Shown here one piece after another: positions 36,948 through 39,228 of a DNA stretch of 39,228 nt (within the stretch, counting starts at the first letter, position 1; the number at the start of each line of letters is the position of its first letter). Below the pieces are notes generated by a model. That model worked only from the letters and a program-made list of their open reading frames with translations, made no database searches and had not been told where the DNA came from. This DNA comes from Sulfuricurvum sp. (GTDB lineage: Bacteria; Campylobacterota; Campylobacteria; Campylobacterales; Sulfurimonadaceae), in contig NZ_JAHFAQ010000004.1 in assembly GCF_023250475.1 (NCBI RefSeq), positions 1-39,228 of the forward strand, written 5' to 3'. A program made the position numbers and the translations under genes.

Positions 36948-37724
36948 ATGAATGGGAAACTCTATTTAATCGGTTGCGGACCCGGCGATGCTGACTTGTT
37001 GACCCTCAAGGCCCTCAAAAGCATTGAAAAACTCGATATTGCCCTTATCGATCATCTGTTAACTCAAGAGATAATTGATTTGATCCCCTCTTCCGCTAAA
37101 ATAATTTTCGTTGGAAAAGAAAAAGGGAAACACAGTTTTCCGCAAGAGCAAATCAATACGATGATCAGTGAGTATGCACTGCAAGGATACACGGTAGGAC
37201 GTCTCAAATGCGGTGACCCCTACATCTTCGGTCGCGGTACGGAAGAGGCGATATATGCCTCATCCCACGGTATCGAAACAGAGGTAATTCCCGGAATATC
37301 TTCGGCTTTTTCAGGACCTCTTTCTGCGGGAATCGCCCCCACTGCCCGTGGAGTAAGTACGGGAGTATCGGTAGTATCGGCTCATCTTTCAGGTGATCGT
37401 GTCAACCTCACATGGATCCCTATGCTTGGGGTGGAGGATCATACGACCATAGTTCTTATGGGGGTAAGCCGAACCCGTCAAATCGTCAAAGAGGCATTGG
37501 AAAAAGGGATTGGTGCCGCGTTGCCAGTCGCTATCATTTCCAACGCGACCACAGCCATCCAAAGCACCATCATCACAACACTCGGCGAACTCGTCACGGC
37601 AGCGAAAGAGGCTCCGAAACCGGCTATTTTAGTCTTCGGGAACGTTGTGAATTTAGCTGAAATACTCCCGAAATATCGCTATGAGCCCAAGGAGGTGTGT
37701 TATGACATCACTTGCGAAGGCTAA
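36948..37724 (+). CDS. cobA: Uroporphyrinogen-III C-methyltransferase (siroheme branch)
   Basis: LYLIGCGPGDADLLTLKALK, GRLKCGDPYIFGRGTEE, VIPGISSAFSGPLSAGIAPTARG, VLMG motifs. Confidence 0.95.
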   Translation: MNGKLYLIGCGPGDADLLTLKALKSIEKLDIALIDHLLTQEIIDLIPSSAKIIFVGKEKGKHSFPQEQINTMISEYALQGYTVGRLKCGDPYIFGRGTEEAIYASSHGIETEVIPGISSAFSGPLSAGIAPTARGVSTGVSVVSAHLSGDRVNLTWIPMLGVEDHTTIVLMGVSRTRQIVKEALEKGIGAALPVAIISNATTAIQSTIITTLGELVTAAKEAPKPAILVFGNVVNLAEILPKYRYEPKEVCYDITCEG

Positions 37725-39228
37725 TACGGAACGAAGTGTCAAACGGCACAAAACCGAATCAATAAAGGAGCTGTTTAACGCTGCAGAAGCATGGGAACGA
37801 CTGATAGGATATGCCTCGAGCGGTTATGCATCCATCCGTGAGGAAGATAAAGATTTCGTCCTCAAAAGCTTCGGGATATTCGACCGACCCGCTACTCCGG
37901 AACGGTTTATGATCCGGGTACGGATCGCCGGAGGGGCTTTGAATGTCGAACAGGCGATGGCAGTCGCCTATGTGGCCAAAACGTTCGGACAAGATTACAT
38001 CGATCTCACCACTCGCCAACAGATCGAGCTGCGCTATATGCGGATCGAAGATATTCCTGAGGCGTTGAAACTGCTCGAAGAGGTCGGACTCACAAGCTAT
38101 CAGACGGGAGTGGATAATTTTCGTAATATTCTCATCGATCCGCTCGATGCTCTGGCGATGGACAATATTATCCCCTGCACGATGATCATGGAACAAATCC
38201 AGTCAATCTTTTTAAAAAATCCCGATTGGATCACCACATTGCCCCGTAAATTCAATATCGGGATTAACGGTTCCCTCTCCAACCGATGCAATATCTTCGG
38301 ACAAGACTTTGCCCTCTCTCTTGCGCAAAAAGAGGGAATCTACGGATTCAACCTCTACCTGGGAGGACGGGTCGGAAGTTTGGCACACGATGCCGATATG
38401 TTCGTCGCTCCCGATGAAGCTGCGAAAGTTTTCGAAGCGGTAGCCACCCTCTTTAAAACCTACGGTTTTCGTGACAACCGCAATAAAAACCGTCTCAAAT
38501 TTCTGATCGAAGCGGTGGGGATGAGTGAGTTTAGAGCCGCGATTGAAGGGCAACTCGGGCGCTCGATGCCCAAAGCCGGTATCAGTCTTACACAGTTGGA
38601 AGGGGGAGATCATTATGGCAAAATTGCTCTCAATAACGGAAATTTCGCCCTCTATGCGGCTATCCCTTCCGGTGTATTTAGCGGAACGGATCTGTTGTAT
38701 GCGGCAAATATTGCACAAAGCCAAAACGGTGCCATCCGCCTCACCATCGAACAAAACCTCATCATCACCGGAATCAGCAATGAGAGCGAGGCATTAGCTT
38801 CCCCTCTCTTTCTCAAATATCCGAACCGTCCCTCACCCTATATGGCGAATCTCATTGCTTGTGCCGGGAGTGAACATTGTCCCTTCGGCGTCATCCCCGG
38901 TAAACCCGACGCAATCGATATAGGTGAATATTTGAGTCGTGAAGTTCCGATCGAAGATGCAAAAGTACGTCTTTATTGGTCAGCATGTGTCAAAGGATGC
39001 GGGGTTCACGGTGCGGGAGATTTGGGATTTGTCGGATGCAAAGTGCCCCGGAACGGGAAAACGCTCTTAGGGGTGGATATTTTTATCGGGGGAACGCTTA
39101 GCGGCACAGGGGGAGAGGCCCATTTGTTGCTAAAAGGGATCGTTCTTGAAGAGGCACGCGAATTTGTCGCCGAGTTGATGCGTCAGTTTCGCGATTTGCG
39201 AAATTCAAAAGAGAGTTTGGAACATTTC
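37702..39228 (+). CDS. nirA: Ferredoxin-type nitrite reductase / sulfite reductase-family siroheme [4Fe-4S] protein, 3' truncated (absent from ORF track)
   Basis: Frame open for 509 codons from ATG 37702 (RBS AAGGAGG) to window end; TTRQQIELRYMRIEDIPE, CAGSEHCPFG (C-x5-C) and SACVKGCGVHG (C-x3-C) siroheme/4Fe-4S ligands; adjacent SUMT and NarK. Confidence 0.92.
   Translation, partial: MTSLAKANTERSVKRHKTESIKELFNAAEAWERLIGYASSGYASIREEDKDFVLKSFGIFDRPATPERFMIRVRIAGGALNVEQAMAVAYVAKTFGQDYIDLTTRQQIELRYMRIEDIPEALKLLEEVGLTSYQTGVDNFRNILIDPLDALAMDNIIPCTMIMEQIQSIFLKNPDWITTLPRKFNIGINGSLSNRCNIFGQDFALSLAQKEGIYGFNLYLGGRVGSLAHDADMFVAPDEAAKVFEAVATLFKTYGFRDNRNKNRLKFLIEAVGMSEFRAAIEGQLGRSMPKAGISLTQLEGGDHYGKIALNNGNFALYAAIPSGVFSGTDLLYAANIAQSQNGAIRLTIEQNLIITGISNESEALASPLFLKYPNRPSPYMANLIACAGSEHCPFGVIPGKPDAIDIGEYLSREVPIEDAKVRLYWSACVKGCGVHGAGDLGFVGCKVPRNGKTLLGVDIFIGGTLSGTGGEAHLLLKGIVLEEAREFVAELMRQFRDLRNSKESLEHF

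Noticed and set aside
38212-38754. 180-aa and 145-aa minus-strand ORFs at 37759-38754
   Set aside because: Antisense to the nirA-type frame, which carries diagnostic cysteine motifs.
1-39228. CRISPR arrays, tRNA/rRNA genes, IS elements or prophage genes
   Set aside because: No regularly spaced direct repeats, cloverleaf-like or rRNA-like sequence, or transposase/integrase ORFs were recognised by reading; a covariance-model scan would be needed to exclude small RNAs.

Overview
The window reads as a gene-dense chromosomal segment, probably from a Campylobacterota (Sulfuricurvum/Sulfurimonas-like) genome; that assignment rests on protein character and was not searched. From left to right: (1) a co-directional housekeeping run: pyrD (5' truncated), M16 peptidase, dapA, enoyl-ACP-reductase-like SDR, pgsA, rseP and a YggS-type PLP protein; (2) a dCache-like/GGDEF/EAL protein, convergent with a histidine kinase (FlgS-like), M18 aminopeptidase and dnaE; (3) an AraC/GyrI regulator divergent from an aminotransferase and thioesterase; (4) UPF0178, a DUF481-like outer-membrane protein, a small orphan ORF, a 7TMR-DISM histidine kinase with response regulator, a DUF1566-like lipoprotein/exported protein, DJ-1/PfpI and efp; (5) a TolC/MFP/RND efflux operon in which the RND pump is encoded by two ORFs split at its internal pseudo-two-fold boundary, followed by a FapA/DUF342 protein; (6) a probable nitrate/nitrite assimilation locus. 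Locus (6) holds a tandem-Cache-like protein with a C-terminal CheW-like domain and apparently no membrane topology, then a 27-codon sORF, a NarK/NasA transporter, a PP2C-Ser/Thr-kinase fusion, an Rrf2 regulator, SUMT, and a ferredoxin-type nitrite reductase that runs off the 3' end and is missing from the ORF track. It is the best candidate for an under-described system: a chemotaxis-type adaptor/sensor plus a phosphatase-kinase co-located with nitrate assimilation, with a composite REP/MITE-like palindromic element inserted between narK and the PP2C-kinase. No tRNA, rRNA, CRISPR or IS element was seen.
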